Source: Flaccisagitta enflata
Lineage: Eukaryota; Chaetognatha; Sagittoidea; Aphragmophora
Reading direction: 5' to 3'
NCBI GenBank assembly: GCA_965153355.1
Contig: OZ231127.1
Coordinates: forward strand, 92,132,001-92,196,000
Length of the DNA: 64,000 nt
Part shown: in pieces, positions 24,535 to 36,516 of the stretch
Layout: every line of letters starts with the position of its first letter
How positions within the stretch are numbered: the stretch's first letter is position 1
Program-made: the position numbers and the translations under genes
Notes under the pieces: generated by a model
Told to the model about the DNA's origin: nothing
Databases searched by the model: none
The model's input: the letters and a program-made list of their open reading frames with translations, nothing else

Positions 24535-24977
24535 TGATGGCGCCAAAGTAGGGAGAAAATTTCAGTAGCATTAAAACAGGTTGTGTGGACAGCGCCATGT
24601 TTTTGAGTTATTCAGTTAAATCAAGAAACTTTTTTTTTGGCCTCAGAGGCCAGGATCTTGGGTTTGGAAAAAGGCTTAGGTTTTAAAATAAAGTCCATTA
24701 TCTAATTTGAAGACCAAAATTGATGTGGTTTTTTTAAGGCTAGAAACTTGGTATGAGGCCATGCTCTGAGAATAAGAAGAAAAAAAAACCAAAAAAAAAT
24801 CAGCAGTGATTTGTTTCTCTAGCTCAAGCCACATACATTCTGAAGGGAAAGATTTGGCTTGTCAAGCTGGGACCTGGCAATTATCCCTGAATTGGCACCT
24901 TTCAAGCAGGATTTTGAACCTAACCCTGAAGGACTTATAAGGACAAATCATCATGCAAATAGACATGATAATTACTG
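24130..24977. other. Unique AT-rich sequence with (TTTC)n at 24459-24535
   Basis: One pure TTTC tract of about 19 units. Apart from AAAAG runs near 24320, nothing else is recognisable. Confidence 0.6.
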
Positions 24978-25540
24978 ATCGGGAAAAAAGTCGTAGTCAG
25001 TCTTCGACTTTTTGACATATTCGAGAGAAACAGGGTTTTTATATTCATATAAAGAAGTTTCAAAACTCTTTCGCCTGATTAAGGCCTCCATTGAAATTGA
25101 TAGGGTAAGTAAATTTGATAATTCTCTTTCATTTAGCCCCAAGGAGAATGTTCTAGGACAAATATTTTTGGATTTTTGATTTTCAAAGATTTTAAAAATC
25201 TGAATTGAACACTGGATTCATGTAGGATCAAGAGGTGCTAAGTTTTGTTTATTTACTGATTAAGGAAAAAGTCAGAAGTCAGTCTTCATTGTGACATATT
25301 GAGAAAAGGAGGTTTTCATTTTCTTATGAAAGTTGGCTTATCTCCACCGACTGATTGAGGCCTCCAATGAAATTGATAGAATAACGGTGATAATTCTCTT
25401 TCATTTGGCATAAGCAAGATGCTCTGATAATATTTTCGCGCTATGAATTTTTAAAGATTTATTTAAGAAAAATTCAAACAGAATTTCTTTTTATTTTTTA
25501 TGATTTTCAGTAGGATCAATAAAAGAGTGTATTGAGGCTT
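24978..25540 (+). repeat. Two tandem ~280-bp diverged units
   Basis: 24978-25256 and 25257-25540 share, in order, TGATCGGGAAAAAAGTC-like starts, AGTCAGTCTTC, a GGCCTCCATTGAAATTGATAG block (about 25082 and 25365) and GATAATTCTCTTTCATTT. No coding frame is conserved between them. Confidence 0.75.
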
Positions 25541-25544
25541 GTTT

Positions 25545-26440
25545 GAGCATGCGAATATAAGAAGACATGTTTATAAGCATATCTGCTCATCTGTGAGAGG
25601 TGTTTTGAGCAGTTTAGCTCATTTAGCTCATTTAGCTCAGTCTGTTTCTGATTGAAATGTGATAAATGAATAAATGTTTACAATCGTATTTAAGTAAATC
25701 TGAGAAGCGTATCGTGAGCAGGTTGCTCGTCTGTGAGAGTGTTTCTGAGTATTCTAGCTCACTTTGCTCATTTAGCTCATTTTTTTACTTATTTTTAATT
25801 AGATAGATAAATATTTTGATGGGAGCATGTAAATACAAGAAGACAGTGGCGTGGCTGATTGTCTGGTTCAGTGGTTACAATTCTAGCTCATCCTAGCCGG
25901 TTCAGTCATATTTTGTCTGATATTCAATTACAGTCAAAACATTCAATTGATCTAATAGAAAAAAAGTTGCAATGAAAAAAACAAAGCTTGTTAGTGACCA
26001 ATGCGACTTTTTCCTCACAGCGACAGCCACCAGGGTATGTCAAAGTGCCTTAGCACGCATTTATTGCTTGTAGGCAGCAAACAAATTTTGTAGGCAGGGA
26101 TATAGGAAAAGATTAAAAAAAGAAATAGAAAAAAAAAAGATTTGTTTATCAGAATTAGTGTTTTTAAAACTAAACAGTCTTCATTCTAGTTTTTGGTTAA
26201 ATAATTATCTTGTTCAACTTTCATGTATTTTGTAGGTAAGAGCTGGTAAGAAAAACTCGCTTGTAGGCAGCTAAAAATTTTGTCGGGCTCTGACAGCCGC
26301 CATTACTGGTAATTCCTATGGAAACTTGGTTCGCTTTATAGCCGCTACCCAATTGAAGGAGAAAGAAGGAAAGAAAGAAAGAAATGAAAGAAAAAAAGGA
26401 ATGAAAGAAGGAAAAAAAGAATGAGTGAATTGGTAAATGA
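25545..26440. repeat. TTTAGCTCA-containing repeats, then unique sequence
   Basis: Related ~150-bp units around 25555-25670, 25705-25790 and 25820-25905 share CTGTGAGAG, GCTCATTTAGCTCA and AATACAAGAAGACA. Nothing further is recognised to 26440. GCTACGCGCCACCCCTG at 26609 resembles a hAT end, but no partner was found. Confidence 0.5.
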
Positions 26441-26446
26441 ATGTAT

Positions 26447-26518
26447 GAATGAATGAATGAATGAATGAATGAATGAATGAATGAATGAATGAATGAATGA
26501 ATGAATGAATGAATGAAT
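26447..26518. repeat. (GAAT)n microsatellite
   Basis: About 18 pure GAAT units, flanked by GAAA-type runs. Confidence 0.96.
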
Positions 26519-26924
26519 ACAAAGAAGGAAAGAAAGAAAGAAAGAAAAGAATGGCTAAAAAGAAATTAATGAAAAAAGAAAGCAAATGATAATAAAGGAA
26601 GATCATGGCTGTGAGATTTAGCTACGCGCCACCCCTGAAGGGCCTGAAGGCTGAACATGCTGAGAAGCTAAGAGCCAAGAGAAGAGCGCAAAATGGCAAA
26701 AACGCGAACGCGAAATTTCGGAAACAAATTCTAATGAACTGAGATGATGGGAGATTAAGTCGTGTGAATGAGAGAGAGAGAGAGAGAGAGAGGTACTGCT
26801 GAAATTTTGAATTCCATGTTAATCAGTGGAAAAATCCTCCTTGATAAAGTGTTTTGCAACGCCAGTCATTCCAACCGACACTCAAAGAGATGCTGTCATT
26901 TGTTTCTAAAGGTTTCATCAAACT

Positions 26925-27141
26925 AAAACCAGGCCGGAGACACAGCTACCCCATTCGCGTGCGGGTGGGCAAGGGCTATATTTGAGGTAACTAGAACATT
27001 TGGGCAGCAGCTGTGAGGCCATAGACCACAAAAACTTAAAAAAGTAAAATGTTAATGGCTGGCCAACCAACCAACCAACCCACCGACCGACTGACTGACG
27101 GACAAAGTGGAATATAGAACCGAGTAGCACGCGACTAAAAA
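26925..27141 (+). mobile_element. HINE-like element, CGCGTGC subtype
   Basis: Head AACCAGGCCGGAGACACAGC, TTCGCGTGCGGGTGGGCA, core GGCCAACCAACC...GACGGACAAAG, and decayed tail GAGTAGCACGCGACTAAAA. Confidence 0.75.
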
Positions 27142-27436
27142 AGTTACTACTGACGACTGAAAAATAGCTATAGACCTAATCTTTATTTTTTTTTGGTATT
27201 TTCTCTTTTTGGGCAGCAGCCCCAAAGAGCTGATGTCTCGTAGGACACAGGGGTGAATTTTTGAACATCCATCATATTATCTTTCTAATCCCTCTTTCGA
27301 TTGAATACTGAGTAAGCTTAGGCATGAAGTTTTGACCTCTCAGCCATTTAATCAATTCTCATGTCCAAAATCAGCCCTCCAGACTTTAAATCAGCCCTAT
27401 AAACTTCAAATCAGCCTTCAGTGCTTCAAATCCACA

Positions 27437-27998
27437 TTACGCTGAGGAGAATACATTTTTTTTTATGCAGGGACTAAGAGGAGGGCCCAGATTTTTTTAT
27501 TTTGATGTAACTAATGTATTCTAAAAATTTAAGGACCATAGAGGTTCTTAACCATTCATCATATTGCACTTGAAAAATGGCTTATCCTTAAGGGGGGCCA
27601 AAATTTCAAAATCATTTTTCCTCAAATCTGATGCCAGATTCAGATTTCTTATGAAGTACTGAAAGATAGTATATTTTCTTTTTCTCAAATTTTGTTTTTA
27701 AGCAAAGCAAAAAAACCTCCAAAAATGGGGTTTTAAAAGACAGTCTTTTTAAAGAGTTTTTTCATTTTTCCTTTCTAAACAAAATTTTGAAGATATAGTA
27801 TCTTCACATAATTTTCTATCACAAGATCTGGCATCAATTGAAAAATGTTTTATTTATAGACAGCATTTTCAAGTGCATACTGTGAATGGTCAAATTTCTA
27901 TGGTCTGAAATTTCAGGTCACAGTGGTTTGTCAGAGTAAAAAATCTGGGCCCTCCTCTGAGTCCCTGCATGAAAAAAAGTGTATTCTCCTCAGCGTAA
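27437..27998. mobile_element. 562-bp fold-back MITE with TCCACA flanks
   Basis: Inverted ends TTACGCTGAGGAGAATACA... and the complement ...CCTCAGCGTAA extend imperfectly for about 65 bp and include a GGGCCCTCCTC-type block. Direct TCCACA lies on both sides (27431-27436 and 27999-28004). It is inserted in a degenerate AAATCAGCCCT repeat (27370-27430). A single related end lies at about 30815-30880. Confidence 0.8.
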
Positions 27999-28301
27999 TC
28001 CACATTCCAGGTCTCAAATATTCTTTTATAGCCTAAATTTTGATCTCCAAACCTCGAATCCCTCTTCAATGGCTCACATTGGTCATCTAAGGCTTAAGAT
28101 ATGACCCTTCAAAATATTTAGAAATTCCCCAATTTTCTACAAGATATTAGGTCTTTGGAGCTAATGTTCTGCTCTTACTCCCTATCACTTTAAGGCTTTA
28201 ATTACTATCTAAAAAACTTTTTAGAAATACTTAGGGTTGATGGTATGTTTTCTCCTTCATGTGCTAAAAACTCATGTACCTATTCATTTTTGGTTATTTT
28301 T

Positions 28302-28871
28302 AGTTGCGGACATGCAACTCTATAAGTGGCTTTGTCCGTCCATCTGTTGGTCCGTCCATCCGTCCATTGGTCATGGTGATAGAGTTGAAAAGTGGAAAAA
28401 CGAGCGTATGTTTGAGTGTTGCAGGTGGGTTGGGGGGTGGATGGGGGTTGGATGCCACTGCCCACCTGTCCGCAACGACAGGCGTTCATATTTTGTAAAA
28501 CTTCCGAGAGGCAAAAATTTCCCCTTATAGGTTTCCGACACAGATTGTCAATAGTCAATAGTCTTGTGGTAACCTCATGTGGTAACTTACCATTGGTAAG
28601 AAGTTTCAAAATGACACTCTAAACATACATAAACTCTTTTAACCCTTATTGGCCACGATTGGCAAAGATCCAATTACGTCAATCATTTGTAAAATCAAAA
28701 AGAATAAAAGAAAATTTAGACATCCGCCATATTATCATTCATTCTTCCTTTCTTTCATTGTTTCTCACTCATTCTTTTTTCCCTCCTTTTTTTTTACTTC
28801 TCATTTTTCTTTCTTTCATCCTTTCTTTCTTTCATTCTTTCTTTTTTTCTTTCTTTTTTTCTTTCTTTTTT

Positions 28872-28923
<52 letters not shown>

Positions 28924-28966
28924 TTGTTTTTTTCCTTGTTCCTCTTTCTCTTCTGAGATCTTTCGT

Positions 28967-29046
<80 letters not shown>

Positions 29047-29175
29047 TCGTTTTTTTCCGTGTTCCTCTTTCTCTACTGAGATCTTCCAACACAGCTCTAC
29101 CCTTTCCGAGAAGCGGCGCTTCCCGCTTCTACATAATATGAACGCCTGCGCAACGATATTGTGACCCCGAGTCAC
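28302..29175 (-). mobile_element. HINE-like element, GTTGCGGAC subtype, split by a hAT-like insertion
   Basis: The hairpin AGTTGCGGACATGCAACT (28302-28319) is followed by the GTCC core, then GTCCGCAAC at about 28468. The continuation ATATTGTGACCCCG resumes at 29157. The copy at 47607-47860 shows the same junction uninterrupted. Confidence 0.8.
28479..29148. mobile_element. Non-autonomous hAT-like element with 8-bp target duplication
   Basis: Termini CAGGCGTTCATATT (28479) and AATATGAACGCCTG (to 29148) are perfect 14-bp inverted repeats. They are flanked by identical CGCAACGA (28471-28478 and 29149-29156). The 670-bp interior is mostly TTTC microsatellite (28800-29050), with two CCTCTTTCTC.ACTGAGATCTT blocks. 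No transposase is encoded. Confidence 0.88.
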
Positions 29176-29379
29176 TTGTTATATTCATACTAACTAGAAC
29201 TAAAGAGAAAAACTATCTTCAATCTGACTTAGGGACCGCAAGTTTGGTTCATTTGTCACAACTAGGAGATAATTGTGGTAAAAACAGTAGATTTTAATTA
29301 TTTTTGCTGCAAAATTGGGATTATTCCCTTTTGAAATTTGACTAAAAATCTATGAGATTATAAAACAAAAGCTATTTTC

Positions 29380-29570
29380 AGTCGCGTGCTACGCGACTCT
29401 ACACCCCGCTTTGTCGGTCCGTCCGTCGGTCCGTCGGTCCGTCACACTTTACTTTTTCGGCGTTTCTGGGGATTTTGACTAAACTGCTCCTCTCCAAATG
29501 CTCCACTGACCTCAAATATGACCCCTGCCCACCCGCACGCGACTGGGGTAGCCGTGTATCCGGCCTTGTT
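29380..29570 (-). mobile_element. HINE-like element, CGCGTGC subtype, full length
   Basis: On plus: hairpin AGTCGCGTGCTACGCGACT (29380-29398), TACACCCCGCTTTGTC, GTCCGTCGGTCC core, TTTACTTTTTCGG, ATATGACCCCTGCCCACCC, GCACGCGACT, then GTAGCCGTGTATCCGGCCTT. It is among the best examples of the consensus. Confidence 0.85.
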
Positions 29571-32241
29571 TTCCTACAAAATTTGAGAGCATTTCAAAAC
29601 TGATAGGGAAAAAGAAAAAGAAAATCCTATTTTTTTTTCCATTTTTGGAAGTACGTGATCAACTTCAAACTAGGGGCATTTCTAAAGTTTAATGCACAGG
29701 GACGAGATTTCACTCATATTGTAAATTTTTTGACGCAGAATAAAATGCTCATGAATTTTGTTTACTTATCTCAACAGGAAGTCTAAATCTCTCTTTAAAG
29801 GTGTTTCCAAACATACCACTGACCATGTGTGACATCTAAATGACTAATTTCCTTTCTCCACTCTTAGATCAAGCTATTTAGACTAGTTACTCAAACCAGT
29901 ATCTGGCGAATCACAGAAAATTGTCATTGTCATTGTCATTGTCATTTTTTAGCCATCTTTTAGTCAATTTCTGCCAAGATGTTTGCACAGCGGTCATGGA
30001 AAGGACCATTTCTATTTCTCTGGTTTACATCCCCTCCCTCGAAAATTATGTTAGGTCTAAAATCATGCCTCTCAGGCTTCATAGCTGGTTTCTCAGACCT
30101 CCGATTTGGCCAACAATCCCCTAATCAGAGCAATAAAGCCTCAAGGACTATTGTCAGGCCCTCCAAGCCATTATTCAGGCCTATTATTAGATCCCTTGTC
30201 AGACCTGTCAGACAAAATCAAGCCTGTCAGGGAAACAAAGCTTTTCAGACATATTAGGCCAAATCAGGCCTGCTGGACCTCCAATCAGGCCTCCATAGGC
30301 AAAATGGTTCCTATCGAGCAATTTCAGTGCCAAAATTGACCCCACTTGAAGCCCTCAACACATATAATGAGATTTGAACTGTGAAAGTGTGAAACCCTGA
30401 ATCAACAGAGAAAGGAAAACCCAGGTTTTCAACATTTTTTGTTGGCGATGGCCGCATTCATTGGTAAAGCTAATCTCTATTTGATTTAACCAAGTCATAG
30501 AATATCTCTTGCATCAAGTACAGTGGTATCGTGACTACAACCACTTTTTAATTAAAAAAAAATAGCTTACATTGAAAAATTTTTACATGAAAAGAAGTTA
30601 TCAAACTGTCCACATTAACCAATAGACCATAAACAACATATGTCTAGAATTGAGATGACAGGGCCCATGATGGTTGGTTGCTATGAAAACACCTTTCCAT
30701 GTATTCTCGCTAAAATATCAATATCGAGAGATTTTTCCAGGGAACATTACTTAAAATCAATTTAACTACAACTCTCCCATATGTGCTGAAATTTTTAGAA
30801 TACATCATTCAAAACAAAAAAATCTAGGCCCTCCTCAAAGTCCCTGCATGAAAATAAGTGTATTTTCCTCAACATACGGCTGCCCTGCTTTCTCTCACTC
30901 TAATTCATGATCACCAAAAGCAGGGCAACGGGTATTTCTGACCACATATTGCTCTTGAGCTCTTGATCGAAATATCACTTCCCTGGCTTCATTCGTCTTT
31001 CCATAATGCTTGCCCCTGTTTTCTCAAGTCTAGACGAGATCTACTATACCAAAATGAAGTTTTAAACATGTTACTAATAATCAATTCATCAGTAACATGC
31101 TATCTCAGTTATTGAGTCAAGACCACCCAGTTACGGATGAAATTGCAAAAACTGTTCAAAGACATATCACACACAGGTTTTAAATTCGCCGCATCAAGAT
31201 TGAGCAAATATGGCTCCCGATGATGTCATTAAGATAAACTACAGTAAACAGGTTACACTTATCATGCAATTGTAATCTCTTACATGGTAATAAACAGGGA
31301 GAAGGAAGAGGAAGAGGAAGAGGAAACCCCTATACTTTACTATGGGAAAGGTAGGGTTGGCATAACTGTAAATGATGAAGTCTTAAGAACTTTTCCTTCT
31401 AATCATTAAGTTGATTCGTGATTGCGCATGGCCTGGCCATATGTCCCATTGCCATTCCCAAACTTGGTTGATACCGACCCCCCCCCCCGGTTGCACTTAC
31501 CATACAATAGCAATCAATTGTAATCTCTTACCTTTCCCTGATGAGGTAGATATGTGTTTTGTTGTTAATATATATCCATCCTTAGCATTCAATGTGTTTG
31601 TTTAAGATTGGTTTTAGCGGTGATGTTGTCAATATATGATTATGTATTCAAAAAAACAAGAATTGCACTTGATACCGCACTGATGGCATAATAAGGCTCT
31701 TTGGAATTAATTAATGAAATACATGAAATGACATGAAGAGAACGTGTTGTATGCCTAGCTGATGCAAACTGAACAAGGCCAAGGCAGAGAAAATGATGAA
31801 GATTTCCATGTTTCCCACAGAATCCTTAATCTATCTTGTCTTGTAGCCAATGGGATTGCGACTTGGACATTCCATCAACCAATCACGTCACATTATCTGC
31901 CCCATCGCGAAGTCAGAGTCTGAATACCTCAATTGCCCTCTTCTTCTCCCTTTTAGCTCTCTCTCTTGTTTACTGTCTCAATACTGGAGAAGAAGTAGAT
32001 GCTTACAGGCTTTTGAGCCTTCCGATTGGTTGACTTTAAGATCTTTAGCCCGATGATTGGTTGAATCTTTCAGGACTTTTATCCTGATAAGCCATCTAGC
32101 AAATCTCTGACACAATATCCTAAGAGAATGGGACATCTGAAGGATGAGAACATGATGAGACAACGATGGGTTGAGACTTTCTTGTCTTTTTTACACATGC
32201 TGGATTAACAAGAAGCCATGACGTTTTTTTTTTTCATGTAG
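29571..32241. other. Non-coding stretch with degenerate repeats
   Basis: No convincing gene. It holds (GTCATT)4 at 29926-29950, CAGGCCT-type degenerate repeats at 30070-30300, one end of the 27437-type MITE (30815-30880), a TCTAGACGAGATCTACTATA end like the 40868 element near 31028, a C run at 31482, and AGAGGA repeats near 31310. Confidence 0.45.
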
Positions 32242-32285
32242 TTCCACCTGTTGTGCGGCCAGTGAAGGACATCTATGATCTATGA
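32242..32285 (+). CDS. Putative terminal exon ending PPVVRPVKDIYDL
   Basis: A T-rich tract and CATGTAG acceptor precede a phase-split codon, then 13 codons and TGA. AAAATAAAAA follows at once and could serve as a poly(A) signal. The exon is short and upstream exons were not found, so chance is a real alternative. Confidence 0.25.
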
Positions 32286-32399
32286 AAATAAAAAACAAGC
32301 TCTCTCGCTCTCTCTTCCTGATGGACTTAAACAAGGGTCGTCGATTTGGGTGAACAGGGACCAGTATGCGGGTGGGCTTGGGCAACTGCTCAGAAATCA

Positions 32400-32569
32400 A
32401 TTGTTTTCGCCATTTTTACGCCAAAGCGCTACAAACCTTCCTACCTACCTACCTACTTACCTAAGGACACTTCCTCTAATCTGAGTAGTATACACGTATA
32501 TGTAGTTGAGTTCGGCGGGGGGGGGGGGGGCAATCAAGAAGTTCTTGTAATGGAAGCTAACTAAAAGTG
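32400..32569. other. Short CCTA and poly-G tracts
   Basis: CCTACCTACCTACC near 32440 and a G14 run at 32517-32530; nothing else is seen. Confidence 0.6.
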
Positions 32570-33095
32570 AAAATAGTCGCAAAAGCGTTAGATGGTCATG
32601 TTGCCCATGCCCTGCTAAGTAGGTTATGCTGAAGTTGAAGGGTAGCTGGGCAGAGGCTTCAAGAGAAGTTGTGACCCTATGTACATATAATTTTCATCTT
32701 CCTCCTGTCTCCTCTCTGTCCCTTCCTCAAATCTTCCAGTTCTGAAGCCCAAATCCCAGTCTTGAGGCCCAAATCTTGGTGCCAGAGACCCTAACCTCAA
32801 CCTTGAGGCCCCAAATTTTAGCCTCAAGGCCCAAATCCTCAGCCTAGAGGTTGGGATCTGGGCCTCTTGGTTGGGATTTGGACTTTGAGGCTGTTATCTG
32901 GGCCTCTAGGATATGATTTGGGTCTTGAAGCTAGAATTTGGGCCTTGAGGCTGAGATTGGGGCCTCGAGACTGAGATTTGGGTTTCAAGACTGGGATTTG
33001 AGCCCTGAGACAAGGATTAGAGGGGGGGGGTATGGAGGAGAGGGAGAAAATTCCCCATATGTGTGAAAGCATTGACCCCTTTGGGGCCGCTGCCG
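32570..33095. repeat. Fold-back version of the ~20-25-bp repeat element
   Basis: AATAGTCGCAAAAGCGTTAG (32572) starts the element. CCCAAATCC-type units run to about 32845 and then switch strand to TGGGATTTGGGCC-type units, which end at AATTCCCCATATGTGTG and GGGGCCGCTGCC (33082-33093). The modules match 4190-4590. Confidence 0.7.
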
Positions 33096-33478
33096 AAAAA
33101 GATAATTCATGATGATTGATACTGGTGGTAGTACATAATATTAGGGATATGCTAACTACTATGCGTCTTTTGTTTTGGGTTGACATGGAATGTTTGAGGG
33201 AATGGTCTCATTCAGTGGAAAAGATTTTGAGTTTAGGTTGTGGGTTGCATTAACCTTTTACAATGGGAAGATCAGATGGATGTGAGGGACTAAGCGCCCA
33301 CAGTTCAGCACAATCATCTGATACTCTTTCTTGTCAAAGGCACTTGTAGCAAACAGGTTAAAATTATGGATTTTTTTCTTTCTGGTTGGATTGTTGTCTT
33401 GAATTTTTTCATGATAATGTTAGGATAGTTACATAACTACGCAATTCTATTGAAAATCTGCATCTCAAGAGTAACAAT
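33096..33478. other. Unique sequence, no feature seen
   Basis: AT-rich, with no long frame, element end or repeat recognised. Confidence 0.5.
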
Positions 33479-33518
33479 GCCGGATACACGGCTACCGAAG
33501 TCACCTGCGGGTGGTCAG

Positions 33519-33587
<69 letters not shown>

Positions 33588-33652
33588 CTTTTCATATGTA
33601 CATAAGGGCAAAGAACTTTATTTTACGCCTCCCAGCGGCTGTTCCACACAGT

Positions 33653-33712
<60 letters not shown>

Positions 33713-33758
33713 GATTCTCACATATATCGTTTTCTCTATATATCTCTATATATATATA

Positions 33759-33813
<55 letters not shown>
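33479..33813. repeat. HINE-like head joined to three CT microsatellites
   Basis: TGCCGGATACACGGCTACC...GCGGGTGGTCAGGG (33479-33521) runs straight into (CT)n at 33521-33583. More CT tracts follow at 33655-33710 and 33760-33813, with TATA-rich sequence between them. Confidence 0.85.
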
Positions 33814-33820
<7 letters not shown>

Positions 33821-33953
33821 CTGGTGTAATCAGCCGACAGTAAACCAGCATAAAACATGGAAAGACGGCGTCTGATTTTTCTATAAGGACGGAAATGTAT
33901 TCAAAGCTGCAACACATGTTTTATATTCTCTTTTTCTCATTTTTTCTCCCCAG

Positions 33954-34016
33954 CATCGCGCTTGGCAGGCCTGGCTTTCAGAACTGAGAGCCTCAATAGT
34001 CACTGAATATCTATGA
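33954..34016 (+). CDS. Putative terminal exon, 20 codons
   Basis: A strong acceptor (TTTTTTCTCCCCAG) is followed by HRAWQAWLSELRASIVTEYL and TGA. The peptide has the Leu/Trp/Arg pattern of an amphipathic helix. Upstream exons may lie beyond the CT tracts but were not recognised. Family unknown. Confidence 0.35.
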   Translation, partial: HRAWQAWLSELRASIVTEYL

Positions 34017-34665
34017 AGGTGAAGTTCTCTCTACGGGGATACTGGCTGACTGCCTCTTGTATTATTTGTGCTTTTGCATAAATCTCATTGAAAATAAGTT
34101 CATTAGAACAACGTCGCGCGCGTCAGACCAAGGTTCAGACTAACATGGAGAATGAACAAAGGACCTTTCTAAATGGCAAAAAAGGACCTTTAATTCGACT
34201 CTTGGTTGCACGCAAAATATTTGACGAAGACCCTTGTTTGTAAGAACATTGGAGGTTGAGGCTCAGATGTGGAAAAAAAAGCACAATCATGGCAACATCG
34301 TAAGCCCAAAAAAGGGGAGTATAATGAGTACAGTAAAACTTTATTCGCTCAAAGGTAATGAAGGATATGCGATAAACAAAAAGAATTGTGTAAGTAAAAC
34401 TGTACAACTGCAATGATTGACTTCAATCAGTCGTACATCAGAAATTTGATATGTTAATGATCAATACGTACCTTGGTTCTCATACGTATCTTGACTCAAT
34501 GACATGACATGATCTTTTGGATTTTCATTTTACTTGCGGAATTGTATGATCCCACGTCGCTTGCCGTTTTATTTTGAGATGCGTCCGTCTGTCTATCTGT
34601 CTGGCTGTATGCACTCAAACAATGAATTCATCGTTCTGTCATACTTGAGATCATTCATTCCTTCA

Positions 34666-34669
<4 letters not shown>
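34017..34669. other. Unique AT-rich sequence, no feature seen
   Basis: Short frames only. A GAATAAAGTTTTACTG-type stretch near 34335 is not supported as a gene end. Confidence 0.45.

Positions 34670-34757
<88 letters not shown>
34670..34757. repeat. (CT)n microsatellite
   Basis: About 44 pure CT units. Confidence 0.98.
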
Positions 34758-34760
<3 letters not shown>

Positions 34761-34873
34761 TTTACTTTGACTGTTTGTCTAATGGTAAATTGGTGCATTC
34801 AAGCATGTAGTGGGGACAAACCCTTATATATATAATTATGTAGGGTCGTTTGTCCGCGACTTAGATTAAAAGG

Positions 34874-34876
<3 letters not shown>

Positions 34877-34971
<95 letters not shown>

Positions 34972-34985
34972 TGTGTATGTGTGTT
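34877..34985. repeat. (GT)n microsatellite
   Basis: Pure GT to about 34969, then GTTTGTGTATGT variants. Confidence 0.97.
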
Positions 34986-35203
34986 ACACCCCTTTCCAAG
35001 GTTTGTTTCTACTACAAGCTGCAAGTTTGTGGGAGTGTCTGTCTGTAGGAAGGTAGGTAGGTAGGTCCGTTGCATTGGTAGGTAATGCAAATTTTCAGAT
35101 AACGCGATATTGACTGAATTAATGATTTCTGAGTATTACGGCCCCTGCCAAGCAACTTGACAACACCTTCTCACCCACATATTGCCTCTGCCCCAATGCA
35201 TCA

Positions 35204-35350
35204 CTGCCCCTGCCCACCCAAAAACGACTACTTATCGGTCATGTATCAGGCCTGGATCTGTTACTGTTTCACTTCTGGTTCCCTCTTAGCTTGTACTGGC
35301 CGCTCCCTTTGTCGTAATAGGAGGCGTACTCCATAGACCTCAAAACTTTT

Positions 35351-35444
<94 letters not shown>

Positions 35445-35600
35445 GTGTCCCAGATTTAGATTATTATTCGAAGGGAAACATTTTCACATGAAATGCGGTA
35501 CATGTATTTGCGGCATGCACTTTTTTGATCATTAAACCAGCCTCAAGGCCAATAAGTAGTCGTCTGCGGGTGTGTAGGGGCAGAATGTGGGTTGGCAGGG
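35204..35600. mobile_element. Two facing HINE-like heads around a (CT)n tract
   Basis: A minus-orientation head (CCCACCCAAAAACGACTACTTAT...GTATCAGGCCTGG, 35212-35256) and a plus-orientation head (CCTCAAGGCCAATAAGTAGTCGTC from about 35542) flank (CT)n at 35356-35441. The subtype motif AGTAGTCG matches in both. Confidence 0.55.
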
Positions 35601-35756
35601 CTGTACTGTGGATGGGCAGGGGATGTTATGCTAAAACCACTGTTATCCAAAAACCTTTTACCTTCCTTCCTACCTACCCACCATCCTACCTTCCCTCCGG
35701 GTACCCACACACCGTGTGCGTTTGCGCATTTGTTTGTTTGTGTTTTTTTTTGATAG

Positions 35757-35768
35757 AGTGTGTGTGTG

Positions 35769-35866
<98 letters not shown>
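35757..35866. repeat. (GT)n microsatellite
   Basis: Pure GT apart from one GTTT interruption near 35782. Confidence 0.97.
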
Positions 35867-35867
<1 letters not shown>

Positions 35868-36130
35868 TGACAAAACGGATCACGCTGTCAAGGCGTGGTT
35901 TAAGTGATAAAGGTTTAAAGGAATTGAAAACACTTCTCAAACTTAACTTTAATCACAGTTTAAGACCGAGCTCTTCGCCGTTATTGTCACCTGCACCAAA
36001 GTTCTATGTTAAAACTCTCAGTTGTCAGTTGGTCCGTCGGTTGGTCCGTCGGACTTAAAGGGTCTGTTGGTCAGTCCCCCACACTTTGCGTAAATAACAG
36101 AGTATTGAACTTTTGATCACTTTAAGTTTA

Positions 36131-36516
36131 AGTCGCGTGCATGCCGGTTGGTCGGTTCGTCGGTCAGTCCGTCCGTCCGTCCGTTGGTAAAACTTTGCTT
36201 TCTTTGGCGTTTACGGGCAATTTTTGCATCACTACTCCCACCTAAATGCTTGGATAGCATTTTTAGTCGCGTGCTACGCGACTTTACACCCCGCTGTGTC
36301 GGTCCGTCGGTCGGTCGGTTGGTTGGTTGGTCGGTCCCCTTTTTACTTTTTCGGTGTTTTTGAGCCTACTGCTCTTGCCCAAATGTTCTGGTGACCTTCT
36401 CCAGCACTGCTCCTGCCCACCCGCACGCGACTAGGGTAGCCGTGTATCCGGCCTTGTTGATAGTTATCCCTGCTCACCCGCACGCTACTTGGGTAGCCGT
36501 GTAACCGGTCTTGTTT
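36131..36516 (-). mobile_element. HINE-like element interrupted by a second copy
   Basis: The outer copy starts AGTCGCGTGCATGCC (36131), has a GTCC core and a partial middle to about 36260, and resumes at 36468 with TGCTCACCCGCACGCTACTT...GTGTAACCGGTCTTGTTT. The interruption is exactly the inner copy 36265-36458. Confidence 0.75.
36265..36458 (-). mobile_element. HINE-like element, CGCGTGC subtype, nested
   Basis: Full-length copy with hairpin AGTCGCGTGCTACGCGACT (36265-36283), GTCGGTCGG core, GCACGCGACT (about 36423-36432) and CCGGCCTTGTT end. It sits in a T-rich target within an older copy. Confidence 0.85.

Noticed and set aside
26600-26640. hAT terminal sequence GCTACGCGCCACCCCTG
   Set aside because: No inverted partner or target duplication was found within several kb.
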